Shown here: positions 1-8,700 of the stretch, one piece after another
Layout: each line of letters begins with the position of its first letter
Numbering within the stretch: position 1 is the stretch's first letter
IMG/VR virus record: IMGVR_UViG_3300001450_000105
Coordinates: 1 to 26,206 of that record
Source of the DNA: a virus
Reading direction: 5' to 3' (one strand)
Length of the DNA: 26,206 nt
Notes under the pieces: model-generated
Databases searched by the model: none
What the model was told of the DNA's origin: nothing
The model's input: only the letters and a program-made list of their open reading frames with translations
Made by a program: the position numbers and the translations under genes

Positions 1-864
1 TATTCCACTTTGTTCTTCTAAAAATTTTCTTGATGCTTGGGTCGCTTCTAATGTTAATTTTTGTTCTGCAATTTGTACGGCTATATTTTCCTTATCTGCA
101 TGTGCCTTTGCTTTTTGTTGGTCAGTCATTGCTATTGTTCGACCTTTAGCATTTCTTAACTGAAAGGTTGCGTAACTAACAGATTCTGCTTCTAATTTTG
201 TAATAGATTCTTTTAAATCTCTTTCTTGTTCATAAAAATATAATGCATCGGTTACTTCTTTTCTTTTACTCATACCTGCTTGTTGAAACAAATATTGATA
301 TTTTTCTTCATACTTAATACGTTGAGTAACGCCACTTGCTAAAGCAATTTCAGATTGTATATTTTGATATACTTCTTCATTAAATTGTTTTTTATAACTA
401 ATTAATGCTTTTTCATTATCCATTCTAGTAGTTAATGATTTAAAATAATCATCTGTTCTTAATTTTTGCATTTCATATTCTTTTATTTGTGTTTTTTTAT
501 TTAAAATTGCTAATGTGTTAGCAGATTCCATTCTTACTTTTGTTTGTTTGTTAATTTGACTAGCAATTTCTCCTTCTTTTTTAATTTGCTCTTTTTGTTT
601 CTTTTCTACATATTGCATATAAACTGCTACTGCACGAATTTTATTTTGCATAGACCAAAAGCCGGGAAATATACCTGATGAAAAACGACTTACTGCATTC
701 CATAAAGTAGAAGAAGAACCTGCTGTGGCAAAAGATTGAAAAGATGCTAATAGCCCATCAGAAACTTGTTGGGTAGACTCCATCATTTCTGAAAGTTGGC
801 CTAAACCCCCTTGCATTTCTTGTAGACTTTCTATTGCTTTTTTTAAACTATCAGCGTCTGCCAC
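1..864 (-). CDS. Tail tape measure protein, N-terminal part (runs off window)
   Basis: The frame is open from a GTG at 864 to the window edge (288 codons), so this is the N-terminal part of a longer protein. The translation starts VADADSLKKAIESLQEM and continues as a long, Gln/Lys/Glu-rich, mostly helical chain with heptad-like stretches (for example around residues 80-130 and 220-280). A short Gly/Ser/Phe-rich hydrophobic patch lies near residues 45-70. The GTG is preceded by AAGGTG about 7 nt upstream and overlaps the end of the -1 chaperone frame (stop at 851). A long helical protein directly after a frameshifted chaperone pair is the normal place for the tape measure, which sets tail length. 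The call rests on position and composition, since no catalytic motif is visible in this part. A start at another codon nearby is possible. Confidence 0.8.
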   Translation of the reverse strand, partial: MADADSLKKAIESLQEMQGGLGQLSEMMESTQQVSDGLLASFQSFATAGSSSTLWNAVSRFSSGIFPGFWSMQNKIRAVAVYMQYVEKKQKEQIKKEGEIASQINKQTKVRMESANTLAILNKKTQIKEYEMQKLRTDDYFKSLTTRMDNEKALISYKKQFNEEVYQNIQSEIALASGVTQRIKYEEKYQYLFQQAGMSKRKEVTDALYFYEQERDLKESITKLEAESVSYATFQLRNAKGRTIAMTDQQKAKAHADKENIAVQIAEQKLTLEATQASRKFLEEQSGI

Positions 865-1425
865 TTTGTTTCACCTTATCCATATGTTTCGCTTCTTCTT
901 CTTTTTGTAAAGTAAATAATAAGAATAAATCCTTTACCATTGAATGAGGCATTTGGTATACCTCGGCAGGACTTATATGTAGTTCCTTTGCTAAGATATA
1001 TAAAGTTATCCGAGAAGCGATTCTAGGGTCAGTTATTTCTCCACCCTTTAAGGCTCTTGAGAATTTACTTTTAAATCCTCGTCCCCCGATTGCATATCAA
1101 ATGGGTCAGGTAATATTTCTTTAATTTGTGAACCAACATAAGGATTTAGTTTTAAAAGTTCAATAGCGGTTAAAGAAGGTTCTGTTTTTTCAACAAATGC
1201 TTCCCAAAGATAACGAAATAGGGTATCCATTTCTAGTGAAATATCTTGTGTTCGGGAATTAAGATTAATTAGTTTGGCTTGAGCCTTTTCTAATTGTAGG
1301 AATGTAGGTTCCTTAATCCAAACTTTCAAATATTCATCACTATCATGTGCTACTCTAATATAATGTAGTGTACTATCCGCAATTGCAAATAGGGCTGTCT
1401 TATTACTAACTGTTTTTTTCTGCAT
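851..1425 (-). CDS. Tail assembly chaperone, -1 frameshift product (gpGT-like)
   Basis: This is the predicted long product made when ribosomes slip back one base at 1069-1075. It joins 119 codons of the zero frame to 72 further residues of the -1 frame and stops at TGA 851-853, about 191 aa in all. The extension is clearly protein-like, with the segments ALKGGEITDPRIASRITLYI and LHISPAEVYQMPHSMVKDLF followed by a Leu/Phe and Lys/Glu-rich end. It resembles the T part of lambda gpG-gpGT chaperones, which bridges the tail tube protein and the tape measure during assembly. The -1 frame has no start codon of its own in the overlap, which supports frameshifting over a separate gene. It overlaps the tape measure start by 14 nt. 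Slippage itself is inferred. Confidence 0.75.
1048..1425 (-). CDS. Tail assembly chaperone, short form (gpG-like)
   Basis: A 125-aa protein between the tail tube protein and the tape measure, the usual position of the gpG-type chaperone that coats the tape measure during tail assembly. It has a beta-rich N-terminal part (ALFAIADSTLHYIRVAHDSD), a helical middle containing LFRYLWEAFVEKTEPSLTAIELL, and an acidic C-terminus. The size and the 3' slippery heptamer match the family; no sequence motif identifies it alone. The ATG at 1425 has a strong SD (AGGAGG, about 7-9 nt upstream). Normal termination occurs at TAA 1048-1050. In lambda-type systems the short form is made in large excess over the frameshift product. 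Confidence 0.75.
   Translation of the reverse strand: MQKKTVSNKTALFAIADSTLHYIRVAHDSDEYLKVWIKEPTFLQLEKAQAKLINLNSRTQDISLEMDTLFRYLWEAFVEKTEPSLTAIELLKLNPYVGSQIKEILPDPFDMQSGDEDLKVNSQEP
1069..1075 (-). promoter_or_regulatory. Programmed -1 ribosomal frameshift slippery site
   Basis: On the minus strand the zero frame reads GAT TTA AAA GTA, giving the canonical X-XXY-YYZ heptamer T-TTA-AAA. Slipping back one base gives TTT AAA AGT, and the -1 frame then stays open for 72 codons. The site sits seven codons before the zero-frame stop, as in gpG/gpGT genes. A 5-bp stem (AGGGT/ACCCT, 1025-1029 with 1043-1047) lies about 21 nt downstream, farther than a typical stimulator, so its role is doubtful. Confidence 0.8.
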
Positions 1426-1430
1426 ATCTA

Positions 1431-1449
1431 TACCTCCTACTATGTAGGA
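1431..1449 (-). promoter_or_regulatory. Shine-Dalgarno with overlapping small hairpin
   Basis: Upstream of the chaperone ATG the minus strand reads TCCTACATAGTAGGAGG. TCCTAC and GTAGGA form a perfect 6-bp stem with a 3-nt loop (1435-1449), and the right arm runs into the AGGAGG ribosome binding site. The stem could partly sequester the SD. The 57-nt gap also holds an AT-rich TATA-like stretch around 1470-1480, but that is too weak to call a promoter. Confidence 0.4.
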
Positions 1450-1482
1450 ATATGTATAACTTATTGGTTAGGGTTATAATAT

Positions 1483-3738
1483 TTATCCTTGTGTTATCCA
1501 ATAAGTACTTTCTGTTACTGTGCCTAACTTTAGAGGCTCAATAGTCCATGAAACACTAATAGGTGAATTATCATTTGTAAGTGGGAAGTCAGCAGACTTA
1601 ACCATATAGTTATGGAAATTCAATGATACAGATTCACCATTTGCTTTGTAAAAGTTTAGTTTAATATCTGAAGCACTAGATTGAAGTGCAGTTGCAGTAT
1701 TATTTCTTAACTCATCAAAAATAGCCGCATCTGTAACATAGCCTGTAAAAGACAATTCATAAGTCCTTTGTCCTGTGACATGACTTTTAATTGTTTTACT
1801 TGTACGGCCAATGTATCTTTTATCTTGTAGGCCATTACTAATAGTTAGCGTACAGTTTTGAATACGAATATATTCATTACCAAACATTTCAATAGTACCA
1901 TCGCTAAAGAAGTAAGGGGTCATTAAACTATCTGTTTGATTTGCTACGCCTCCGTTACGGGAACCATAATTAATAAAATCTTGTACATCTGTTTTAGCAT
2001 TAAAAGAATCATATGTAGAACCCGGAATTACAGTAGTTTTTGTCATTAATGAAACGTCCATTTTAATTTCCTGACCTTCATCTGCTGTAATTGTTAATGA
2101 GTTAACTTGACAACCCGGATATAATTTAGTATAAACGGATTCTTTAGCAGAATCATTAGTACTACTTTCTAGTGTAGATCCTTTCTTTAATGTATATTCA
2201 AGAGCAAATGATGGTAAGTTTTCACCATTTTCTTCTGAGTATGTGTATGTAATTAAATCTGTTTTTGTTGCAGATGGTGTTTTAAATGTATTACCAATTT
2301 CGTCTATTCCCTTTCTAACAGGGGGGCATACCTTTCCACCAATAACTCTATACCATCTATTATCGTTAGTAGTATCATACATAAAGTTAGTAGTACCTGA
2401 ATCAGTTGCAAATTCACTAGAAGGGTCTGTTGCCGTAGTAGGCATAGCCGCTTCACTTGCAACACTAAATGTTTTCTTTCCTAATGCATAGTAAAGCCAT
2501 GAAAAGTTATTAGCAAATACACTAATACTACCACCATCAGTAGATTCAGCACCCTTATATTGATAAATGTAATTACGAGTTCCAGCAGAAGCAAGATTTA
2601 ATTGTTTCATTTCAACACTTGTTGTAGGCACTGTAACTGAATCTACAAGACCAATCCAAGTATCTGATAATAGTCTAGCATTTCCAGTAGTATTAGGAGT
2701 AAGAGATAAAGATATATTATCACCAGTAGCGGTAATTCCTAAAGTTTTTGAACCACCAGCAGGGCTAGTAGAACTAACTGAAGAACCTGCATTAGTAATT
2801 GTAACTGCTGTTACAACTCCACCGTCTACATCATTAGATAAAGTACCAAAGTCTGTAACTGCACCACCAGAATCAGCCATAGTCATGTATGTTCCACTAT
2901 TAACAAATCCACCTGTATTATTTGAAATACTAAGTTTAGCACCTGCTCTTGATACTGTAATATCTTTACCTGCTAAAGCAGTTTGTATTGCACTAGCAAT
3001 TTGTACAGCAGTAGCACTATTAGGTACATTTACTTCTACAAAGTCGTCAAATGCACTTCCCGCTTTTGTTGTACCAGCAGAAGTATCAAATACTACACCT
3101 AATGTAGAATCACCAGTTGCAGATGCTAAATGAATAGTAATAAAACCTGTTTGATAATTTGCACCATCAGACGCATTAGCCGCCATAGTAATATCTCCTG
3201 ATTGTGAAGAAATAGTTAACTGTAATTCAGCACCTGTTGAATTAAAATTACTTACACCATTTATAACGGAATTAACAACAATTGATTGACTAGCCAAAAC
3301 TTGAGTACCACCATCTAAAATAGTAACACTACCTATTGTGGTACTACCACCTGTTGCTCTTGGAGCAGGTACAGGAGAACCAAATTGTCTTAATACACCA
3401 AAATGACCACTTGCATCAGAAACAACACCGTCACCACCAGTAGCAATTGTACTCGCTAAAGTATTAGCAACTGTAATAGTATTAGCCGTATTAGAAACCA
3501 CGGCACATTTATCAGTAAAAACAGGTACTGAAACATTTGTATATATTTCTAGTACACACCCAACATATAAATTAGGTACTAATGCAAAATTAGTTGTAAA
3601 GGTACTATTCAAACCTATTTCTCTATTTCCCCCTGAAGCCGCTTTCAAATCATTGAAAGGGCCTAAAAAGATTTCTTGTTCAGGTATCATAGACACCATC
3701 GCCCCGGAATCCATCCATATTTCATTTTTTACTGACAT
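1483..3738 (-). CDS. Major tail tube protein with large inserted decoration domains
   Basis: 751 aa, far longer than a usual tail tube protein (about 150-300 aa). The N-terminal 60 residues and the C-terminal ~200 residues look like the tube fold: strand-rich sequence including YIRIQNCTLTISNGLQDKRY, YELSFTGYVTDAAIFDELRN and a final SVSWTIEPLKLG. Between them (about residues 60-350) lies a low-complexity Thr/Ser/Gly/Ala-rich, beta-rich region with several repeat-like modules, such as TAVQIASAIQTALAG followed by DITVSRAGAKLSISNNTGG. These are typical of surface-exposed domains inserted in virion proteins. An SD-like AAGGTG precedes the ATG. Its position just before the chaperone/tape-measure genes and after the neck genes supports the call. 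The insert is probably displayed on the tail surface and might bind glycans; that is inference. Confidence 0.75.
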   Translation of the reverse strand: MSVKNEIWMDSGAMVSMIPEQEIFLGPFNDLKAASGGNREIGLNSTFTTNFALVPNLYVGCVLEIYTNVSVPVFTDKCAVVSNTANTITVANTLASTIATGGDGVVSDASGHFGVLRQFGSPVPAPRATGGSTTIGSVTILDGGTQVLASQSIVVNSVINGVSNFNSTGAELQLTISSQSGDITMAANASDGANYQTGFITIHLASATGDSTLGVVFDTSAGTTKAGSAFDDFVEVNVPNSATAVQIASAIQTALAGKDITVSRAGAKLSISNNTGGFVNSGTYMTMADSGGAVTDFGTLSNDVDGGVVTAVTITNAGSSVSSTSPAGGSKTLGITATGDNISLSLTPNTTGNARLLSDTWIGLVDSVTVPTTSVEMKQLNLASAGTRNYIYQYKGAESTDGGSISVFANNFSWLYYALGKKTFSVASEAAMPTTATDPSSEFATDSGTTNFMYDTTNDNRWYRVIGGKVCPPVRKGIDEIGNTFKTPSATKTDLITYTYSEENGENLPSFALEYTLKKGSTLESSTNDSAKESVYTKLYPGCQVNSLTITADEGQEIKMDVSLMTKTTVIPGSTYDSFNAKTDVQDFINYGSRNGGVANQTDSLMTPYFFSDGTIEMFGNEYIRIQNCTLTISNGLQDKRYIGRTSKTIKSHVTGQRTYELSFTGYVTDAAIFDELRNNTATALQSSASDIKLNFYKANGESVSLNFHNYMVKSADFPLTNDNSPISVSWTIEPLKLGTVTESTYWITQG

Positions 3739-3753
3739 CTTTTAACACCTTAC

Positions 3754-4359
3754 TTACAAACTTACTGCGTGTCGTTTTAACATAACATTTACTTTATATC
3801 CAAAAATTCTAGCCCTTTTGTCATTAGATTCTGTTCTATTTCCCAAAACTATATGTGAAATGTTTTCCTCCAATGCACCGACGGTTTTTAACCAGCCCCT
3901 CCGCTTCTGTTCTAATAGGAACCTTAATATTTTATAAAGGTTTTCTATTCTATCCCTTCCAAAAGTATCTCCTGAAGGAGTAACACGGGTAGAATTGTTT
4001 TTAACTCTATCATCTTGCTTTGTCCTTATACTAACTGAAAGGTCGTAAGTTTCATTTCTTACAGACCAATCCCGTGTAGGATAATCTAATGTTTGGGAGT
4101 TTTCCATTATTACAATTAAATCCATAGAGTTTGTAATTCCATCAACAGTACTTTCTGATGATTTACTAATTCTAACTCTATTTCCCCCTCTTCCGGGTTT
4201 TGATGTATTGCGAGTAGAAGCCATTGAGCGTATATCCATAATTTGTGGATGCACTCTATGTTCAGTAGGAATTGTATGGCCTTTTTGTATCATTGATGTA
4301 ATAGCACCATCCCAATTTTCTTCGATTAACTCGACTAAAAATGTAACTTCATCTACCAT
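3754..4359 (-). CDS. Probable tail terminator / tail completion protein
   Basis: 201 aa starting MVDEVTFLVELIEENWDGAI. I chose ATG 4359 because GGAGG lies about 6 nt upstream; an in-frame TTG one codon earlier is less likely. The pattern of an N-terminal helix with an acidic NW motif, a basic loop (TSKPGRGGNRVRIS), strands around DLIVIMEN and YDLSVSIRTKQDDR, then a helix and a final strand is what small tail terminator/completion proteins look like. The gene lies directly before the tail tube gene, their usual position. No diagnostic motif is visible, so the call is mainly contextual. Its start overlaps the end of the preceding small coiled-coil gene by 11 nt. Confidence 0.5.
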   Translation of the reverse strand: MVDEVTFLVELIEENWDGAITSMIQKGHTIPTEHRVHPQIMDIRSMASTRNTSKPGRGGNRVRISKSSESTVDGITNSMDLIVIMENSQTLDYPTRDWSVRNETYDLSVSIRTKQDDRVKNNSTRVTPSGDTFGRDRIENLYKILRFLLEQKRRGWLKTVGALEENISHIVLGNRTESNDKRARIFGYKVNVMLKRHAVSL

Positions 4360-4561
4360 CAAATGCCTCCTTAATTCTTTTTGATATTGTTTCTACTACT
4401 TCTTGTTGTATTACCTGTTCCATTATTTCATCGGACATTTTTTCTCCTAATAATTCTTCTGATAATTCTTCAAGGTCTTTATTTTGTTTAATAATTCTTT
4501 TAACTGTGTCATCGTATTCTACATGTGCTTTTTGCAATTTATCTAAAATACCTCTAAACAT
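4349..4561 (-). CDS. Small acidic helical protein of the neck/tail region
   Basis: 70 aa, predicted entirely helical and charged (MFRGILDKLQKAHVEYDDTV at the start, then EELSEELLGEKMSDEIMEQV). Heptad-like spacing suggests a coiled coil. It begins 4 nt after the stop of the preceding gene and overlaps the next by 11 nt, so it is translationally coupled within the connector operon. I do not recognise a family. A small structural or assembly factor is plausible from its place only. Confidence 0.6.
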   Translation of the reverse strand: MFRGILDKLQKAHVEYDDTVKRIIKQNKDLEELSEELLGEKMSDEIMEQVIQQEVVETISKRIKEAFDGR

Positions 4562-4565
4562 AATA

Positions 4566-5033
4566 TCACGGTTTTCTTCTTAAATTGTTATAACTTTGTT
4601 GTGCATTTTTAGGAACAGGTGTAGGTTTTTTACCGCCATCCATTGCTTCTAGTGAGCCTTTATAATTAATACCTTCGGTTAATTTCTTAAATGGGTTTAA
4701 ATCCATACTTTCAATATTGTCGTCTAATTTAAAACTACCTTGACCTCTTCTTTTTCTACCTGAAAATAATCCTAATACTTGGGCAACTGCGTTTTTAACC
4801 GCATTTCCCTTATCTACAGGTGTAATTAGTGCCTCTTTTACTTCACCTGTTTTTTCTTCAACTATTGCTAATTTCATATGAGAACCTGTTTTTGACTTTT
4901 TACTTTTACTTCTGTTAATTGTATAGCCTTTACTATTCAATTCTTTTTCAAATTTTTTCATAAAAGACCTACCCCTAGAAGGGCCTTTAATTACAGACCA
5001 CCAACTATCCAAAGGAACCCATTCTTCACTCAT
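4566..5033 (-). CDS. Basic head-tail joining protein candidate with internal W-x2-I-K motif
   Basis: 155 aa starting MSEEWVPLDSWWSVIKGPSR. I chose ATG 5033 because it directly follows the upstream stop (TAAAATG); an in-frame GTG at 5042 lies inside the upstream gene. Residues 10-40 and 80-100 are strongly basic (GRSFMKKFEKEL, LFSGRKRRGQGSF), with an unstructured Pro/Asn-rich tail. The order connector, this protein, small helical protein, terminator, tail tube suggests an HK97-gp10-like neck component, although no clear family motif is present. SWWSVIKGP near residues 10-18 closely resembles the N-terminal tag of the accessory proteins at 12.6-16.6 kb, here preceded by about 9 residues. Confidence 0.55.
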   Translation of the reverse strand: MSEEWVPLDSWWSVIKGPSRGRSFMKKFEKELNSKGYTINRSKSKKSKTGSHMKLAIVEEKTGEVKEALITPVDKGNAVKNAVAQVLGLFSGRKRRGQGSFKLDDNIESMDLNPFKKLTEGINYKGSLEAMDGGKKPTPVPKNAQQSYNNLRRKP

Positions 5034-5034
5034 T

Positions 5035-6111
5035 TTAATCACTATCCAAATAATATAATACCCTGCGTTTTAATTTTAAAATCTTATCTGCATCTGCCTT
5101 GTAAGAATCATATTTAGACTTTAGATCTAAACCACTTGTATTATCATCTCCTAATAATACATAAGAATCATCTGCGGCTATAATTTCACAAGCCACGAGT
5201 TTAGTAGCAGCATCTTCAATAATAGCGGGTACTCTTGAATTGCCATAGGAATATGTAACTTTAATTGAATGCTTTTGGTGATAAGGATATTCTGTACGGA
5301 AGAAAATATCTCCTGTATCTTTCATATCCCACCAAGTACCATTACGGTCATAAGTTTCTTTATCTGTAAAATCTGTTTTACTTATTCCACTCCCCGATAC
5401 AGCAATAGTAGAATTAGAACCATCAGAACCCGGCAACAGAGAAACAATTGTAACTGTATCATCTTCTTCTAAATTAGCGTAAAAAAAGTTAGAAATATTT
5501 TTGCTAGTACCTGTATCTTGTAAAACTTTACTTGCAGTAGCACCTGTAAATGGGGCAGTTAAAACAGGAGGCTGTTCATTAATTAAATAACAAATTTCCT
5601 GAGAAGTACTTCTTTCACCTAATGTTTTATTAAAAGTACCATTACTAGTACCTGCGGGTAAAGTCCAAGTAAGACCACCAGCAGTAAGAGTTATAGATGT
5701 AACATTTGTATAATCAGACAATGTAACTGTTGCTACGGCACTTGCTATGTCTTTATATACATCTCCTTCCCAAATAGCAATACGAATAATCTTTCTAATG
5801 TGTTCATTATGGACTCTAATTTTTCCTCTATAATCATCCCAAACAGTTTTTAATGCTGCTGTCCATTGAAAGTCGTGAAACTCATTTTGTACAATGTTTT
5901 CTCTCCATGAACAATTAGTTACTTCATCCACATAATCTTCACACCTACGAATAATATCTCCTATTTCTGCTTTAGTAGGAGAAGTAGATGTTGTAAAGTC
6001 GCTAATACCTAATAGTGCTGCTATTTTTACACCTGTTGTATAAGCACCATTAGCGTTAGCATAGTCTACAACATTGAGGGCAGAGTCAGAAGGTGTAAAT
6101 ATTTTGGTCAT
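5035..6111 (-). CDS. Head-tail connector (adaptor) protein with inserted beta domain
   Basis: 358 aa. The N-terminal ~100 residues (KIAALLGISDFTTSTSPTKA, then EIGDIIRRCEDYVDEVTNCS) follow the helical pattern of gp6-type connector proteins that sit under the portal. The C-terminus resumes a helix (IIEDAATKLVACEIIAADDS). A beta-rich insert lies at about residues 130-250 (SITLTAGGLTWTLPAG, SQEICYLINE, DDTVTIVSLLPGSDGSNSTI), of the kind displayed on virion surfaces. The gene overlaps the 860-aa gene by 4 nt (ATGA type). A 358-aa length is about three times that of a bare connector, and the excess is mostly the insert. The connector call is moderate; the domain boundaries are my reading. Confidence 0.6.
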   Translation of the reverse strand: MTKIFTPSDSALNVVDYANANGAYTTGVKIAALLGISDFTTSTSPTKAEIGDIIRRCEDYVDEVTNCSWRENIVQNEFHDFQWTAALKTVWDDYRGKIRVHNEHIRKIIRIAIWEGDVYKDIASAVATVTLSDYTNVTSITLTAGGLTWTLPAGTSNGTFNKTLGERSTSQEICYLINEQPPVLTAPFTGATASKVLQDTGTSKNISNFFYANLEEDDTVTIVSLLPGSDGSNSTIAVSGSGISKTDFTDKETYDRNGTWWDMKDTGDIFFRTEYPYHQKHSIKVTYSYGNSRVPAIIEDAATKLVACEIIAADDSYVLLGDDNTSGLDLKSKYDSYKADADKILKLKRRVLYYLDSD

Positions 6112-8690
6112 ACCCCTACACTCCTATTCAAGTTAATTAAATTTTGCCTTAATTCTGTGTAAAATTCCTTTCTTTTTTTATCTATGGTTACGCCGCTTTT
6201 AATTCTTTTAGAACCACTTACGGGAATATTTGTACTTCCTTGGTCTCTTATTCTTGTAAGAGGGGCAGAAGCAGAAGTAATTGTAACAGAATTAGTAGCC
6301 TTTACTTGGTATTTAATTTTTAAATGTAGGTCTAAACCAATAGGGGTAAATTTAATTTTAAATGATATTGTCATTTCTCCTTGATTTCTAGGGTCTGCTA
6401 TGTCTGTACCTGTGGACATTCGACTTAAATTTTCATATAAACCGTATTCTAATAGCAATTCTAATATATCATCTGGACTTATTTCAGTATTAAATCTACC
6501 TGATTTTTCTATTTCTTTAAATTCTTTTTCTAATTTAGTTCTTAAATTAACTAATTGCGGGGTTGCACTACTAAGAGATTGTATTTCATTTTCATAATCT
6601 TGCATGTTTAAGCCCATATCTTCTATTAGTTTTATAACCATAGTTTCTAACTCATCACTATTTGTTTTAGGAACCCACTTTTTTAACTCGCTACTAATTG
6701 TAGTAGCCATAGAATCAACACAAATGTCTATTAAATTATCTTCTTCGTCGTTAATTTTTAATGCATTGTATTCATCTACTGTCATATCTACTTCAGCATC
6801 AATAGCAGTAATTCCTGTTTTTGTATCTTGGGCCTTGAATTTAATATTTAATTGTTTTTTGTATTTATCAAAAAATCTTTGTATGTTTCTTAGGTCGTCG
6901 TGTACTTCTTGTATAAAATCTAACTTAGTACCTTCTTTGTGCATTTCTAATAACATGTTTAACATTTCGTCAGATGTATTATTTTTAAATTCGGATATTT
7001 GTGTTAAGTCTATTTCATTTTCAAACTCTTGAGACCATTTTTCTTCTTTAGACATTTCAATAAATTCATCGTAATTTTCTTCAAACTCTTCAAATCTTGG
7101 TAGGAAACTATTTGTTATATTTCTTATTTGTACTTTGTCTGAAACACGATTAGTCATTTTTAAATATTTATTAACTTTAACATAGTCACCTTTAAGGGAT
7201 TGTTCTTTTACCAACTTTCTTAATTTTTTGTTTTGACTTTTATCTTTAATTGTAAAAGACTCTTTAATTTCTATTTGTTTTTTAAGTCTATTTTTAGTAG
7301 TAGTATAAGAATTTCCTACCTTCCATTCAGGTATTAAGTCAAAACTAAAGAATGGAACTTTACCTTCTACAACAGTATTTTTACCTTCTGTGTTAACATC
7401 TATATTTCTATCTATTTTATCAGATTTTATACTTTCCATACCACGCTTAAAGGCTAAAGTAGTATTAGGTATTTTAATATCTCTTTGAACTAAACCGCCT
7501 TTAGACTTAACTCTTGGACTAAGGTTTAATGAATCTAAATGCTTGTTATAATATTCTCTAATTTCAGGGTCTAATTTTTGACCAGCCCTTATTTTTAAAC
7601 TTTCTTTAATTATACCCAAAGCCTTATCTTGAGAAATTATTCTTAAAAACTCTCGATATGTTTCACGAGTCATTGGAAAATCTTTTCCTACTTTAATAGT
7701 AAGTTCGTCTACTTCAATACCATTTTCTTTTAAATCTTTTGCTTCTTCTTCAGTTAATGATATTTCATCCGGCATATATTTATAATAATCAAAACCTTTA
7801 ATTCCTAATGCATTAGGTAATTGCTCTCCTTCTTTTACATTATAAATAGAATCATCACTTTCTAGCCACTCAACTATACTACCACCTGTGGGTAATTTAG
7901 ATTTTAAATAATTTAAAATTTCTTCTTTTTGATAATGTGCAATTTGTCTTTGATCAATATATTCTTTTAAATTTACAGTTTCTCCCATTTCATCACTTAA
8001 ATCTTGGGATAACCTTTCCAACAAGTTATCTGCTTGTTTACCATATTGTTGTGCAGACATTCGTTTAATAAAACCGTATTCACCTATTAACTCATGCATA
8101 TCTTCATCGTTAATATCTATTGTAGTAAAAAATCGTTGACCTTTGTTATCTAAAACTTCTTGTAAAGTTATTTTTACTTTACCTTCTCGTTTAGTTTTTA
8201 TACTTTCTAAAGATTGAATATAATTATCTATATATTGTTTATCTTCTTCATCAACTAACATTTCTTTACGCTGTTCTAATTCTCCTATTTCAGAAACCAG
8301 TTGCGCTATTATATCAGAATCAGTTACAATATCTCGTTTTCCTTTTTCTTTAAACTGTACTTGGTCAAAAATTTCTAAAGCGGCTTTAGGTTCAGCCAAT
8401 GTATCAGCACTAAGACTATCTACATTTAATGCAGTTATATCTAATGTTAATAGTTTAGCAAAAGCCAATTTATTAATATTATCAAATACTTCGTCGTTGT
8501 AACCTACAAGACCTTTTACATTTGAATGGTCTTCAATTAGCCATGCTTTAAAGTATTTTTTTAAATCCTTATACGCATTAGGTGTAGTAAAACGAGCCAT
8601 AGCCTTTAATGCTATATTTTCATCCCAATCTGAATTGTCAATAGACACAACTGTATCAGTGGCTATTCTTGGTACTTTTGTATTAGGCAT
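6108..8690 (-). CDS. Large (860 aa) protein of unknown function in the head block
   Basis: I do not recognise a family. It is a long, mostly helical, highly charged protein (Lys/Glu/Asp-rich) without membrane segments or an obvious catalytic motif. Residues ~135-180 look like a coiled coil (IAQLVSEIGELEQRKEMLVD). The C-terminal ~100 residues become beta-rich (TISFKIKFTPIGLDLHLKIK) and end in a basic helix. It lies between small decoration-like genes and the connector gene, with tight spacing on both sides, so it is expressed with the structural genes. Possible roles are a minor capsid/internal protein or a packaged effector; neither can be shown from sequence. The AT-rich codon use matches its neighbours, so recent transfer is not indicated. 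Confidence 0.7.
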   Translation of the reverse strand: MPNTKVPRIATDTVVSIDNSDWDENIALKAMARFTTPNAYKDLKKYFKAWLIEDHSNVKGLVGYNDEVFDNINKLAFAKLLTLDITALNVDSLSADTLAEPKAALEIFDQVQFKEKGKRDIVTDSDIIAQLVSEIGELEQRKEMLVDEEDKQYIDNYIQSLESIKTKREGKVKITLQEVLDNKGQRFFTTIDINDEDMHELIGEYGFIKRMSAQQYGKQADNLLERLSQDLSDEMGETVNLKEYIDQRQIAHYQKEEILNYLKSKLPTGGSIVEWLESDDSIYNVKEGEQLPNALGIKGFDYYKYMPDEISLTEEEAKDLKENGIEVDELTIKVGKDFPMTRETYREFLRIISQDKALGIIKESLKIRAGQKLDPEIREYYNKHLDSLNLSPRVKSKGGLVQRDIKIPNTTLAFKRGMESIKSDKIDRNIDVNTEGKNTVVEGKVPFFSFDLIPEWKVGNSYTTTKNRLKKQIEIKESFTIKDKSQNKKLRKLVKEQSLKGDYVKVNKYLKMTNRVSDKVQIRNITNSFLPRFEEFEENYDEFIEMSKEEKWSQEFENEIDLTQISEFKNNTSDEMLNMLLEMHKEGTKLDFIQEVHDDLRNIQRFFDKYKKQLNIKFKAQDTKTGITAIDAEVDMTVDEYNALKINDEEDNLIDICVDSMATTISSELKKWVPKTNSDELETMVIKLIEDMGLNMQDYENEIQSLSSATPQLVNLRTKLEKEFKEIEKSGRFNTEISPDDILELLLEYGLYENLSRMSTGTDIADPRNQGEMTISFKIKFTPIGLDLHLKIKYQVKATNSVTITSASAPLTRIRDQGSTNIPVSGSKRIKSGVTIDKKRKEFYTELRQNLINLNRSVGV

Positions 8691-8700
8691 ACATTACACC

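Noticed and set aside
1025-1047. Stem (AGGGT/ACCCT) as frameshift stimulator
   Set aside because: It is only 5 bp and about 21 nt from the slippery site, too far and too weak to claim.
6184-7032. Open frames on the plus strand (also at 2243, 2885, 5269, 10453, 11444, 12691, 13952, 14182, 16060, 16881, 21070, 24854)
   Set aside because: All lie opposite strong minus-strand genes, have low-complexity hydrophobic translations typical of antisense shadow, and lack ribosome binding sites.
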